Both the position numbers and the translations under genes were made by a program. A DNA stretch of 33,701 nt, taken from assembly GCA_014055495.1 (NCBI GenBank), contig WIAG01000039.1:1-33701 (forward strand), in the 5' to 3' direction. This document shows positions 25,716 to 33,701 of the stretch, piece after piece. The notes beneath the pieces were generated by a model, which saw nothing but the letters and a program-made list of their open reading frames with translations, searched no databases and was not told the DNA's origin. This DNA is from Nitrospira sp. CR1.2 (lineage in GTDB: Bacteria > Nitrospirota > Nitrospiria > Nitrospirales > Nitrospiraceae). Within the stretch, counting starts at the first letter, position 1; every line of letters begins with the position of its first letter.

Positions 25716-26426
25716 TCACCGCGTGGGCTCGACCGACCGGCCAAGCGCCTGGAAGAGTCGCCCGCGTTCCTCTTCGCTCAGATCTTTCCACTGCCCCGCA
25801 TGCAGCCCCTCCACCGTGATGTGCATGATCCGCACACGATGCAGCAAGACGACTCGATACCCGAGCGCCTGGCACATACGCCGAATCTGACGATTGCGCC
25901 CTTCCGTCAACACGATCCGGAACCGGCGCGCGCCGAGGCGCGTCGCGGTACAGGGGCGTGTGCGCGCGCCCAGAATCACCACACCTTGTGCCATCCGCGC
26001 AAGGAACGCTTCATCGAACTCTCGGTCCACTTCCACGCGATATTCCCGTTCATGCCCATGCTCGACCCGTAGAATCTCATTGACGATATCGCCGTCGTTG
26101 GTCAAGAGGATCAGGCCCGAGGAATCTTTGTCGAGCCGACCGATGGGAAAAATACGTTCGGGATGCCGGATTTCGGAAATGATGTTTCGCGGAACGTGCA
26201 ACTCCGTCGTCGTCGTCACACCAACCGGCTTGTGATACTTGAGGTAGACGGGGCGATTGGCCCTTTGCAGCACTACGCCATCGCAAGCCACGACATCGTG
26301 CGGCGAAACCTGATCACCGAGTTTGGCGACCAGACCGTTGATGGTGACGCGTCCTTCCGCGATCAGTCGATCGGCTTCTCTGCGCGAGCACAGCCCCTGC
26401 TCGGTGAATAGTTTATTGATCCGCAT
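25716..26426 (-). CDS. rluF: 23S rRNA pseudouridine synthase, RluF type
   Basis: 236 aa from the ATG at 26426; a TTG at 26483 is possible but adds non-conserved residues. S4 RNA-binding domain (1-60, RINKLFTEQGLCSRREADRL), then the RsuA/RluB/E/F catalytic domain with FPIGRLDKDSSGLILLTNDG (catalytic Asp99), GRNRQIRRMCQALGY and RIMHITVEGLHAGQWKDLS. The order and wording match E. coli RluF, which modifies U2604 of 23S rRNA, more closely than RluB or RluE; the exact position is inferred. It converges with the preceding plus-strand gene (24 bp gap). Confidence 0.88.
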   Translation of the reverse strand: MRINKLFTEQGLCSRREADRLIAEGRVTINGLVAKLGDQVSPHDVVACDGVVLQRANRPVYLKYHKPVGVTTTTELHVPRNIISEIRHPERIFPIGRLDKDSSGLILLTNDGDIVNEILRVEHGHEREYRVEVDREFDEAFLARMAQGVVILGARTRPCTATRLGARRFRIVLTEGRNRQIRRMCQALGYRVVLLHRVRIMHITVEGLHAGQWKDLSEEERGRLFQALGRSVEPTR

Positions 26427-26602
26427 GGCGGGGAGTGAACTCGTGTGAGCAGTCTCTCGTGCAGCGTATTTCGTATCTCGCAAAGAAGGTATGGACAGCA
26501 GCCTCGGCCGAAAATCACGGACAAAGATCTGTCATTACCTGTGTTCTACGTCATAGACGATACAGTCCGCTCTCCAACGAGCGACGCTTCACACGATGAG
26601 AC

Positions 26603-27535
26603 TCAATGCACGCGCCGGCCGGCACGAATACGACCCAGCATGCGATAGATCAAGCGGGCGATGCTGAATTGCGGAGCGACGAACCCTTCGATCGGGGCGA
26701 TCTCACTGATGTCCATCCCCACAATCCCCGGCCCCTTCGCCAACGCGGTCACCAGCGCCAGGGTATCGTACCAGCCTAGTCCGCCTGGTTCAGGCGTCCC
26801 CAACGCCGGCACGAGCGAGGCATCGAGCCCGTCGCAATCGAAGGTGAGATAGACCGGTCCGGTGCACGCCGCCAGCACCTCGGGAATCCAGCGTGCCGCC
26901 CGGCCTTCATACGGTCCCGACGGGTCCACAATCGACGCGGCAAAAAATGTCTTGATCCGTGGCGTCTTGTCGATGAGATCCACTTCTTCCGGACTGATCG
27001 ACCGGATACCGACCTGCACGAGCGGCAACCCGTCCTGAACCACGCGCGCCATGACGCTGGCGTGACTATAGGGATTGTCCTGGTAGGCCTGGCGAAGATC
27101 GCCGTGCGCATCAATTTGCACGACACACATATCCGAATACGTCCGGGCATGGGCGCGAATGGCGCCCAACGCTCCCGTATGTTCCCCGGTCAGCGTCACA
27201 AGGAATTTCCCTCGGCCGACGTGCGGCTGCACAAAATCCTGAATCGCCTGCACCGCGTGTCCGTCGATACGCCCGCCGAGCTCCAACGTCGCGGCCGTCG
27301 CCACACCACCCCATTCGCGATAAGGTTCCTCGCGCAAGGTTTCATCGTACAGCTCGACTTGCTGGGACGCTTCAATGATGGCGGAGGGTCCCCGATCCGA
27401 CCCCAGGACATAACTCGAGGTGTGCTCGTACGGAGCCGGGAGCACGTAGACTCCCGCCTGGTCCGGATGGCACCAGGGTTCGTCGATTCCGAGGAAATTG
27501 TCGGCTTGACCAAGCCACCCGGACGGGAGCGCCAT
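26603..27535 (-). CDS. speB: Agmatinase / ureohydrolase
   Basis: 310 aa. Mn-dependent hydrolase giving putrescine and urea from agmatine. The arginase-family metal motifs are visible: GEHT (118-121, the family's GGDH site), DAHGD (142-146) and TFDCDGLD (231-238); GMDISEIAP is the usual C-terminal element. The last Asp motif is followed by AS rather than the usual P. A longer frame reaches 27709, but the ATG at 27535 lies 8 bp after the arginine decarboxylase stop, as expected for a two-gene operon. Together they convert arginine to putrescine. Other ureohydrolases are possible; context favours agmatinase. Confidence 0.9.
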   Translation of the reverse strand: MALPSGWLGQADNFLGIDEPWCHPDQAGVYVLPAPYEHTSSYVLGSDRGPSAIIEASQQVELYDETLREEPYREWGGVATAATLELGGRIDGHAVQAIQDFVQPHVGRGKFLVTLTGEHTGALGAIRAHARTYSDMCVVQIDAHGDLRQAYQDNPYSHASVMARVVQDGLPLVQVGIRSISPEEVDLIDKTPRIKTFFAASIVDPSGPYEGRAARWIPEVLAACTGPVYLTFDCDGLDASLVPALGTPEPGGLGWYDTLALVTALAKGPGIVGMDISEIAPIEGFVAPQFSIARLIYRMLGRIRAGRRVH

Positions 27536-27543
27536 GGGAGACG

Positions 27544-28119
27544 CTAGGCCTTGTTCCGAAGACTCTTGGGAATGTTTTCCGTGGGGATAAACACCGCCAA
27601 GGCGATGACGCACGTCCACCGGTTCGGCCGGCCGACTGCGGATTGCGTGATGTTGAGGGTTCTGACGATCTTTCCGCCCATCTTGAACACCTGCTCGCGT
27701 TCCTTCCACGCCACATCAGGATCGAACTCGATCCCTTGCGTCGTGGCGAGCATCTGTGCCGCCAAGTCTTCCGTATATTCACCGGATTCTTCATCCGTTT
27801 CACCGTATGCATGGTGCTCGGAAAGATAGCCGTACGTATCGCGGTCGGTCGGAATCGCCAAGCCGATGGACGCGGAAATCAGCCGATTGCGTTCATTCGT
27901 CTCAGAACGAGCCATGACACAAAACGTGATTTCACCAGGATTAAGAAACTTTTCGCCGCGCTTCCGAGGAAGAATTTTACAATGGGGCGGGAGAATCGAC
28001 GATACACTGACGAGGTTGCAATAGGCCACGCCGGCGCTCCGCAAGGCCTGCTCGAACGCAGCCAGCTTTTCCTTGTGCACCCCGACGCCCCTCGTCAAAA
28101 ACATGTGTGTTGGTACCAT
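27544..28119 (-). CDS. Pyruvoyl-dependent arginine decarboxylase
   Basis: 191 aa from the ATG at 28119, which follows GGGGAG; an upstream ATG at 28146 is less well placed. It makes agmatine from arginine using a pyruvoyl group formed by self-cleavage. The cleavage region [16 protein letters not shown] is present; by analogy with the archaeal enzyme the cut would fall between Ser40 and Ser41, leaving a ~40-residue beta chain and a ~150-residue alpha chain. Also present: VMARSETNE, and [21 protein letters not shown], typical of the family. It is upstream of speB, so the pair makes putrescine. Confidence 0.92.
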   Translation of the reverse strand: MVPTHMFLTRGVGVHKEKLAAFEQALRSAGVAYCNLVSVSSILPPHCKILPRKRGEKFLNPGEITFCVMARSETNERNRLISASIGLAIPTDRDTYGYLSEHHAYGETDEESGEYTEDLAAQMLATTQGIEFDPDVAWKEREQVFKMGGKIVRTLNITQSAVGRPNRWTCVIALAVFIPTENIPKSLRNKA

Positions 28120-28223
28120 GTACTCTCCCCTTGTTCCTCGTTGCAATCACTCCGCCTGGAGCACCCGAAGAATGGTCAACGGCCCGGTCCCACACTCGAA
28201 ATCACCCGGCGACATGCGCGAAA

Positions 28224-28252
28224 GTTGTATCAAGTTTGTTCCGCATCCGCAA
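28224..28252 (-). promoter_or_regulatory. Weak candidate promoter for the arginine decarboxylase-speB pair
   Basis: On the minus strand TTGCGG (28252-28247) and TACAAC (28229-28224) are 17 bases apart, in the 170-base gap before the decarboxylase start. The match is only partial. Nothing else was recognised in the gap. Confidence 0.3.
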
Positions 28253-28289
28253 TATGGCGGCCGGGGTTTTTGCCCTGTTTGCGGGCGGT

Positions 28290-29729
28290 TCAGGGTCGAC
28301 GCAGGTTGATGACCAGTAGCTTGGGTTCAGTCATGTCTTCGATCGCATAGCGGAGGCCTTCGCGGCCGATCCCGGAATCCTTGATGCCGCCGTAGGGCAT
28401 GTGATCCGCCCGGAACGTGGGGATTTCATTCGCCAGCACACCGCCGACCTCCAACTCCTCGAAGGCTTGGAAAATGCGTCCGATGTTGTTGGTAAAAATG
28501 CCGGCCTGCAGTCCATACTCCGACTGATTCACCGCCCGCAATGCCGTCTCAAAGTCGCGATACGGGGTAATCGTCACCAGCGGGCCGAAGACTTCTTCAC
28601 AAGACACTTTCATCGTCGCGGTCACGTTGGACAAGACCGTCGGGCGCACGACCGGACCGACCCGCGACCCGCCGGTGAGAAGACGAGCGCCCTGCGCGAC
28701 AGCGTCCCCAATCCATCCCTCAATACGCTGGGCTGCGCCCGTATCGATCAGGGGACCCACGACGGTGGCTTCCTCACCCGGGTCTCCGGTCGACAATACC
28801 TGGACGCGAGCCACCAGATTCTCGGTGAAGGCGTCCGCCACCGACTCATGCACAAAGATCCGTTGAACCGAAATGCAGGTTTGCCCGGAATACGTAAATC
28901 CACCGGTCACGCAGCGCTGAACCACATACTCCAAGTCTGCATCCGGCTCGATGATAACCGCGGCGTTGCCGCCCAGTTCAAGCACCACCTTCTTCTTTCC
29001 ACACTTGGCCTTCAACATCCACCCGACGGGCGCACTTCCGGTGAAGCTGAGCAACTTAAATCGCGGATCGACCACCAAGCGTTCCGCCACCCTGTTGTCG
29101 CAGGGCAGCACATTGAGGCCTCCCGGCGGCACGCCGGCCTGCACCAGCACCTCGCCCAATAACAGGGACGTCAGCGGAGTCTGAGGAGCGGGCTTGATGA
29201 GAATGGCATTGCCCGCGGCCAAGGCCGGAGCCACTTTGTGGACGACGAGATTGAGGGGAAAGTTGAACGGCGTGATGCCAAGAATCGGTCCGATGGGAAA
29301 CCGCCTGGTCACTCCCCAATAGGTCTCCATGCCGGGCGACCAATCCAGGGGCACCACCTCGCCGCCGATACGTTTGGCTTCCTCCGCCGCAATTGAGAAT
29401 GTCTGAATGGCGCGCCCGACCTCCCGGCGCGCATCGGTAACGGGCTTACCGGACTCGGCCGTCATCGTACGGGCGAATTCCTCCTGTCGCGCCTGAAGGA
29501 GTTGGGCAGCCTTCTGCAGCAGGGTTGATCGCGCATAGCCCGACAACGTGCGCATGGCCACCGCGCCGTCGACCGTAGACTGCACAGCCGCCTCTGCTTC
29601 AGCCGGACCAGCCTGGCAGACGTGGTCGATCGTATCGCCTGTATAAGGATTGTGTATAGGAACAACGGTGGTGGAGTGCGACCACCGACCGCCGATGAGA
29701 AAGGGACGTCCATTTTCCAACGGACTCAC
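28290..29729 (-). CDS. NAD(P)-dependent aldehyde dehydrogenase
   Basis: 479 aa from the GTG at 29729, the family's normal size; an earlier ATG at 29834 would overlap the zinc-ribbon gene and add ~35 Arg/Ser-rich residues. Motifs: GPILGITPFNFPLNL (cofactor), ILIKPAPQTPL, SFTGSAPVGW, VVLELGGNAAVI with the general-base Glu, and FTYSGQTCISVQR with the catalytic Cys. The end YGGIKDSGIGREG and MTEPKLLVIN resembles lactaldehyde/GapN-like members. The substrate is unknown; an aminoaldehyde from polyamine metabolism is possible given the flanking genes but unproven. It starts 19 bp after the zinc-ribbon gene. Confidence 0.92.
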   Translation of the reverse strand: MSPLENGRPFLIGGRWSHSTTVVPIHNPYTGDTIDHVCQAGPAEAEAAVQSTVDGAVAMRTLSGYARSTLLQKAAQLLQARQEEFARTMTAESGKPVTDARREVGRAIQTFSIAAEEAKRIGGEVVPLDWSPGMETYWGVTRRFPIGPILGITPFNFPLNLVVHKVAPALAAGNAILIKPAPQTPLTSLLLGEVLVQAGVPPGGLNVLPCDNRVAERLVVDPRFKLLSFTGSAPVGWMLKAKCGKKKVVLELGGNAAVIIEPDADLEYVVQRCVTGGFTYSGQTCISVQRIFVHESVADAFTENLVARVQVLSTGDPGEEATVVGPLIDTGAAQRIEGWIGDAVAQGARLLTGGSRVGPVVRPTVLSNVTATMKVSCEEVFGPLVTITPYRDFETALRAVNQSEYGLQAGIFTNNIGRIFQAFEELEVGGVLANEIPTFRADHMPYGGIKDSGIGREGLRYAIEDMTEPKLLVINLRRP

Positions 29730-29748
29730 TCCAGAAGAGGAACGCTTG

Positions 29749-30027
29749 CTAGGAGACGGACTCGACCGGAGGCGCCGCGGCAGCCGCGGAATGAGCCGCC
29801 TCTTCCGCTTGCTGTGCCGTGACTGCCTTGGCAATCAACTCTTCAGTTCCCCAATCTTGCACCGCCGCCAGGGTAAACGCCTCATAGGTTGAGACGCCGT
29901 GGCAGGTCGGACAGGCCGGCATGGGAACTTTCCGGCAAAACACCTCATTCAAACAGGACATGCACACCCACAGATCCGGCTCCCCATCTTTTGCAGGCAC
30001 AGACCAAAAGGCTTGTTTCGACCCCAT
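29749..30027 (-). CDS. Small zinc-ribbon protein
   Basis: 92 aa from the ATG at 30027 (GAGGG nine bases upstream). Two CxxC knuckles, VCMSC (Cys22/25) and CPTC (Cys39/42), would bind one zinc or iron ion; a fifth Cys is at 31. A helical stretch follows (VQDWGTEELIAKAVTAQQAEE) and then an Ala/Pro/Ser-rich tail. No known family could be named. Placed between the DsbA-like gene (80 bp) and the aldehyde dehydrogenase (19 bp) on the same strand, so it is probably co-transcribed. Confidence 0.7.
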   Translation of the reverse strand: MGSKQAFWSVPAKDGEPDLWVCMSCLNEVFCRKVPMPACPTCHGVSTYEAFTLAAVQDWGTEELIAKAVTAQQAEEAAHSAAAAAPPVESVS

Positions 30028-30107
30028 AGTGCAGTTCCCTCTTTCCTGGCTAAACAATCATTGTCGCCACGATGCGGACTCCCCTGCGGGCCCGCGCATG
30101 GCAGGTC

Positions 30108-30761
30108 CTACTTCGACTGTGCTCCTTGCGAGGCGAGGAGCTTCTCGATTTCTTCCTCAAAGGCTTCGAACGGGAAGGCACCCGGAATGGCCAGCGCCGG
30201 ATTCTTGGCCGTCGGCTGCTGCGTCGTCCGCATCAAAATAAAACCAGGCGTACCATGGAACCCCCAGGCATTCGCCTCGTCGCGGTCCTGAAAAATCGCT
30301 TTCATATGCGGAGCATCGCGCAGGCACTGCCGGAACTGCGCCTGGTCGAGGCCAATAGCCTTGGCATGCTGAGAGTAACTATCCACGTCGAGCCGCCCAT
30401 CGGCCGCAAACAACCGGTCGTGCATGGGCCAGTAGGTGCCCTGATCCCCCGCACAACGAGCCGCGAGGGCGGCCGTCACGCCGGGCCCTTGATCGGCACG
30501 GGGATAATCCTTGTAGAAAAACCGCACTTTCCCGGTCTCGACATACCGAGCTTGAATCTTGGGCCAGGTTTCTTTGAAAAACTTGAGGCAGTACCCGCAG
30601 GTGAAATCCGAATACTCGATCAGGGTCAGGGGGGCATCCATCCTGCCGCGCATCCGACTATCCACCGTAGGCGAGCCCGCCGCCAGGACCCCGACGGCCA
30701 TCACCAGGACAAGAGCGCATGCCGCGCCGCCCCTGCGTATCCATTCGGCCACGCGGCTCAT
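30108..30761 (-). CDS. DsbA-family thiol-disulfide oxidoreductase
   Basis: 217 aa. An N-terminal signal/anchor (hydrophobic CALVLVMAVGVLAAG, ~14-29) directs it to the periplasm. Thioredoxin fold with active-site CGYC (55-58) in YSDFTCGYCLKFF, FFYKDYP, and the cis-Pro loop GFHGTPGFIL; a helical insert lies between. It may oxidise or isomerise disulfides. The ATG at 30761 overlaps the stop of the deoxyhypusine-synthase-like gene (ATGA), so it is coupled to that gene despite no clear functional tie. The other start at 30785 is less likely. Confidence 0.87.
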   Translation of the reverse strand: MSRVAEWIRRGGAACALVLVMAVGVLAAGSPTVDSRMRGRMDAPLTLIEYSDFTCGYCLKFFKETWPKIQARYVETGKVRFFYKDYPRADQGPGVTAALAARCAGDQGTYWPMHDRLFAADGRLDVDSYSQHAKAIGLDQAQFRQCLRDAPHMKAIFQDRDEANAWGFHGTPGFILMRTTQQPTAKNPALAIPGAFPFEAFEEEIEKLLASQGAQSK

Positions 30762-31861
30762 GACGAGACACTCTTCGCGCGACAACGTTCAAGCAATCCC
30801 ACCATAAGGAGCGGCCATACCAAGGTGGCGTCGCTGAGCACCTCGGCAAACCGGCCCCCCTCGGCGGGCGGTACAAACTTACCCCAGGAAATACCCTCCT
30901 GGTACGTACACCCGCTCAAGCCGCCCCAATAATCCGGCTCCGGGCAGATCCGCACGCCATAGTGAAACCGCGGCGGCGGCACGTTGAGCCCCAAACGCGT
31001 ATTGCTGATCTCGACGTACGGTGCCACCTGCTGCGCCCAGTTCCTGGGGACCCCGCCGCCGATGGTGAAAATGCCGAGCCGGGGACACCCCACCACCTCT
31101 TCCGCGTAGTGATTGAGATCGAGGTAGGGATTAAAGGCCGGGTAGACGTCGTGCAACGCCCGCAAGACCGCGAAGTCCCCACCCGCGCCGACCTGACTAC
31201 GGATAAAATCGATTTTCTTGCCCATCGCCCACGTCGCCACATCTAACCCCATTTCAGAATCGGTAAACGCAGGGATATAGACCGGCACGTTTTTCAGATA
31301 GGCGCTCTTCAGAATGCCGGGCCCCTCAAACTCCTCCGCCAACGTTTTCCCGAGTTCACGGGTCAGCAACTGCGACGACAGGGGCTGATCGGTATTGAGA
31401 CGTTTCAAGGTCAGAGCCACGATATGCTCGACGTAGTTGAGATTCGACTCCATCTCAAGCGTATCATAGACACGGTTGTAGCCCTTTTGGAACAACTCCT
31501 CGTCACTGTGGGACGGCTCGTGCCGATAATGCAGCTTCCCGACCGACTCGCTCAATCCGTGCGCGACCAACGCACCGGTCGACACGATGGCCTGGACCAT
31601 CCCACGATCGATCATGGTGCTGATGATGGTCCCCATCTTGGCGATGGTCATGGCGCCGGACAACGTCAACACGACTTTACAGTCGACATCGTCGATCATC
31701 GCGGCGAGGGTTTCGTACGCCTCGCCCAGACGACGGCCGCCGAACGCCGTCTTCCGCATCGCTTCGAGTAGTTCCGAAAACGAGTGGATCTTCTCGGGAT
31801 CCAGAGGCTCCAACGCCTCCAGGCCATCCTTGGCACCGTCGTGAAATTCCCGTCCTGCCAT
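30758..31861 (-). CDS. Deoxyhypusine-synthase-like protein, likely homospermidine synthase
   Basis: 367 aa from the ATG at 31861 (GGGAGG nine bases upstream; the frame continues to 31918 without support). NAD-dependent aminobutyl-transfer fold: LTLSGAMTIAKMG, VSTGALVAHGL, YIPAFTDSEMGLD, IFTIGGGVPRNWAQQ and QEGISWGKF, whose Lys328 corresponds to the catalytic Lys329 of human deoxyhypusine synthase. Bacteria lack eIF5A, and studied bacterial homologues (for example cyanobacterial SpeY) make homospermidine. With the nearby arginine decarboxylase and agmatinase supplying putrescine, the same role is likely here. A strong promoter lies upstream. Confidence 0.88.
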   Translation of the reverse strand: MAGREFHDGAKDGLEALEPLDPEKIHSFSELLEAMRKTAFGGRRLGEAYETLAAMIDDVDCKVVLTLSGAMTIAKMGTIISTMIDRGMVQAIVSTGALVAHGLSESVGKLHYRHEPSHSDEELFQKGYNRVYDTLEMESNLNYVEHIVALTLKRLNTDQPLSSQLLTRELGKTLAEEFEGPGILKSAYLKNVPVYIPAFTDSEMGLDVATWAMGKKIDFIRSQVGAGGDFAVLRALHDVYPAFNPYLDLNHYAEEVVGCPRLGIFTIGGGVPRNWAQQVAPYVEISNTRLGLNVPPPRFHYGVRICPEPDYWGGLSGCTYQEGISWGKFVPPAEGGRFAEVLSDATLVWPLLMVGLLERCRAKSVSS

Positions 31862-31907
31862 GATGCACGCCTCCCGACAACCATCGACCACGAATGGGTC
31901 AGGCCTT

Positions 31908-31937
31908 TTTATACACAACCGACTGTCATGGGGTCAA
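31908..31937 (-). promoter_or_regulatory. Candidate sigma70-type promoter for the DHS-like/dsbA/ALDH operon
   Basis: On the minus strand TTGACC (31937-31932) and TATAAA (31913-31908) are 18 bases apart, about 47 bases before the ATG at 31861. Good match to consensus. Confidence 0.6.
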
Positions 31938-31945
31938 TTGAAGGA

Positions 31946-31968
31946 CCGACCGGCAGGAGCCTGGTCGG
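31946..31968 (-). terminator. Hairpin after the ZIP transporter gene
   Basis: CCGACCGGC and GCC-T-GGTCGG form a 9-bp stem with one bulged base and a 4-base loop, starting 3 bases past the ZIP stop on the minus strand. The following minus-strand bases (TCCTTCAATT) are only moderately U-rich. Confidence 0.4.
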
Positions 31969-31970
31969 CG

Positions 31971-32723
31971 TCAACTGCGGACGCCGCTGACTAGCGTCAA
32001 CAGCATGGCGGTGAGATACATGATCGCCATCCCCGCGAACATGCCGGCCGCCACTTGCACCCGACGTGTCACGGTGTAGGACATCGCTGTGAGCGACAGC
32101 ACGACATAGAGCAACGAGCCTGCCGCCAACGAATAAAAGCAGATGGAGAAATAGGATGACACTCCCTGCCCGCTGAGAAACGTACCGACGCAGGTCGGAA
32201 GACCGGCAATCAGTCCCAGCACCAGCACATCACGCCCAAACATCGGTTGCTTCCCGGCCGCGCCGACAATCCCGAATCCCTCGGTGCCGTTATGCAAGCC
32301 GAACCCAGCCACCAACAGGAGACTCAGCGTATATTCTCCGCCGGCGTAACTGGCGCCGATGGCCAGGCCCTCGCCGAGATTGTGCAGCCCCATCCCCACG
32401 GCAATCATCGTGGGAAGGGACAACCACCGGTTTCCCGCACGAGCCCCGAAGACCTGGCTGGACTCCAACGCGACCAAGCCGACAAACCCGATCCCGAGGC
32501 TGCCCAGGAATATTAACCACGAGACGGGATCGCGCGCGCCGGTCTGTTCGGTCGCTTCGTGCATCAGATCGAAAAAGAGGTAGGTGAGTACGCCGTTGGC
32601 CACGCCGATCAGCGCGCCCTCCCACGTGCGGGGCAGTACCTTTCCCAAAAACAGGGCCGATACAATACCGAGATAGACCGGGATTAGTCCGTCCACGGCG
32701 CCCAGGGCAATGAGACTCAGCAT
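31971..32723 (-). CDS. ZIP-family divalent metal transporter
   Basis: 250 aa, about eight hydrophobic helices. The two metal-site motifs of ZIP proteins are clear: GLHNLGEGLAIG (His114, Asn115, Glu118) in TM4 and GLHNGTEGFGIV (His144, Asn145, Glu148) in TM5. ZIP proteins bring Zn, Fe or Mn into the cytoplasm. There is no long His-rich loop between TM3 and TM4. No clear ribosome site before the ATG at 32723. The metal cannot be told from sequence. Confidence 0.88.
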   Translation of the reverse strand: MLSLIALGAVDGLIPVYLGIVSALFLGKVLPRTWEGALIGVANGVLTYLFFDLMHEATEQTGARDPVSWLIFLGSLGIGFVGLVALESSQVFGARAGNRWLSLPTMIAVGMGLHNLGEGLAIGASYAGGEYTLSLLLVAGFGLHNGTEGFGIVGAAGKQPMFGRDVLVLGLIAGLPTCVGTFLSGQGVSSYFSICFYSLAAGSLLYVVLSLTAMSYTVTRRVQVAAGMFAGMAIMYLTAMLLTLVSGVRS

Positions 32724-32934
32724 GCCAGACTTCTATCAGAACCACCGGCGAGGAAGAAAGATCGTATGCGAGGTTTGAGCATGCCGCTTCGGCGCAGAAC
32801 GGCTACAATGGCGATCCTCGGCCCTCTTACTGAAGCGCGAAGAGAGTGGACAGGAGAGGCCCCGGTAAGCACTGGACTGGGGCGCACCCGCTACGAGTGA
32901 TCAGATATCCCATCGCCGCTCGACAGGAGAAACT

Positions 32935-33701
32935 GTGACCTACAGACAACTCATGGATCTGGCAAACGGATACGCCGATTCGAAGGTGCTGCTTGTCGCC
33001 AACGAACTCGGTGTGTTCACCGCGATCGGGACCGGCGGACATCGGGCCGACGCTTTGGCTACATCATGCCGGACGACACGGGAAGGCATGCGGTTATTGC
33101 TGCAGGCCTTGACCGGACTCGGGCTGCTTCGCCGGAACGCCGGCCGCTATTGGAACACCCCATTGGCTCTCAGGTTTCTGGACGGTCACAGCCCGCACGC
33201 GATCACCAACCTCTTGTGGCTCCTGAACCACCATTGGTCCAACTGGACGGACATGACGCGGGCGATCCTCCGGGGCCGACCCGGATGGGCACCGGTCACA
33301 AAGACCGCGGAATTCCGGCGCCGATTCGCCCTCGCGATGCAGGAACGCAGTCATGTGCTGGCGCCACCCACCATCGCCTCGTTTCGGCTGCCACGACAGG
33401 CCATCCGCGTACTCGATCTCGGCGGCGGGGCAGGCTCCTACTCCATCGCGCTGGCTCGACGGCACCCGGCGCTGCAGGGACTGGTCGTCGATCAGTCGGT
33501 GGCGGTTGCCAGACGATTGATTCGACAACAAGGCCTGACGAATCGTCTCCGCGTCCAGAAAGGGGATCTGTTCACACTTCCGCTGGCGACCGGCTTCGAC
33601 GTCGCCCTGCTGTCCAACGTGCTCCATGATTTTGACGAGAAGGACAACCTCCGGCTGCTGCGCCGGGTGCAGAAGGCCCTGCGGCCGGGCGGGAAGCTGT
33701 T
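32935..33701 (+). CDS. SAM-dependent O-methyltransferase-like protein (3' end outside window)
   Basis: GTG start at 32935 after AGGAG; the frame stays open to the last base, giving ~255 residues of an unfinished protein. The N-terminal ~90 residues are a winged-helix dimerisation domain (NGYADSKVLLVANELGVFTAI, MRLLLQALTGLGLL). The class I methyltransferase core follows with VLDLGGGAGSYSIALA (SAM motif I, about residue 160), VVDQ, KGDLF, LLSNVLHDF and LRPGGKL. This domain pair matches O-methyltransferase family 2 (plant and polyketide O-methyltransferases, acetylserotonin-MT-like). The acceptor is unknown. Confidence 0.87.
   Translation, partial: MTYRQLMDLANGYADSKVLLVANELGVFTAIGTGGHRADALATSCRTTREGMRLLLQALTGLGLLRRNAGRYWNTPLALRFLDGHSPHAITNLLWLLNHHWSNWTDMTRAILRGRPGWAPVTKTAEFRRRFALAMQERSHVLAPPTIASFRLPRQAIRVLDLGGGAGSYSIALARRHPALQGLVVDQSVAVARRLIRQQGLTNRLRVQKGDLFTLPLATGFDVALLSNVLHDFDEKDNLRLLRRVQKALRPGGKL

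Noticed and set aside
32775-32809. TTGAGC and TACAAT upstream of the methyltransferase gene
   Set aside because: The 23-base spacing is too long for a sigma70 promoter; nothing better was found in the 211-base gap between the ZIP and methyltransferase genes.

Overview
The window is about 33.7 kb of high-GC, gene-dense DNA from a Gram-negative bacterium; signal peptides, an outer-membrane factor and periplasmic thiol chemistry imply two membranes. The combination of a pyruvate dehydrogenase/lipA operon, pyruvoyl arginine decarboxylase, agmatinase, a bacterial deoxyhypusine-synthase-like enzyme and a degenerate type I secretion-like locus suggests Nitrospirota, perhaps Nitrospira. That assignment is inference from gene content and style and was not tested. 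No rRNA, tRNA, CRISPR array, insertion sequence or intergenic gap over 300 bases was seen.

Layout. Positions 3-935 hold the 3' end of a MacB/FtsX-type ABC permease. Positions 1110-1873 hold a broken potassium channel whose RCK domain lost its middle by deletion plus frameshift. On the minus strand, 6111 down to 1951 is a compact operon pdhA-pdhB-pdhC-lipA (pyruvate to acetyl-CoA plus lipoyl cofactor synthesis). A secreted hypothetical protein (6262-6936) ends at a strong hairpin. Further up on the minus strand a divergent DUF692/MNIO-like enzyme, a tRNA-dihydrouridine synthase and Maf form a tight unit (10330 to 7032). Plus-strand genes then encode a CBS-PilZ protein, a LOG-family protein, a DHH phosphoesterase and a rhomboid protease (10525-14139). 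They converge on a membrane hybrid histidine kinase with a receiver that cannot be phosphorylated in the usual way. purE-purK follow on the minus strand.

The most unusual locus is 18208-25691. It resembles a type I secretion operon: an HlyD-like adaptor, a TolC-like channel protein, two tandem paralogous ABC half-transporters and a two-TM helical-bundle protein. Both ABC halves keep the exporter fold but have lost nearly every catalytic NBD motif (A-loop, Walker A glycine, Q-loop, signature, Walker B Asp/Glu, H-loop). Several replacements are the same in both, which argues for a conserved non-canonical machine rather than decay. A good sigma70-like promoter precedes it, divergent from a purE promoter.

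The right part (25716-31861, minus strand) holds rluF and polyamine genes. Pyruvoyl arginine decarboxylase and agmatinase would make putrescine from arginine. A deoxyhypusine-synthase-like enzyme with the active-site Lys could convert putrescine to homospermidine. Between them lie a DsbA-like thioredoxin-fold protein, a small zinc-ribbon protein and an aldehyde dehydrogenase. A ZIP-type metal transporter (minus) and a truncated O-methyltransferase-like gene (plus, running off the window) end the region.
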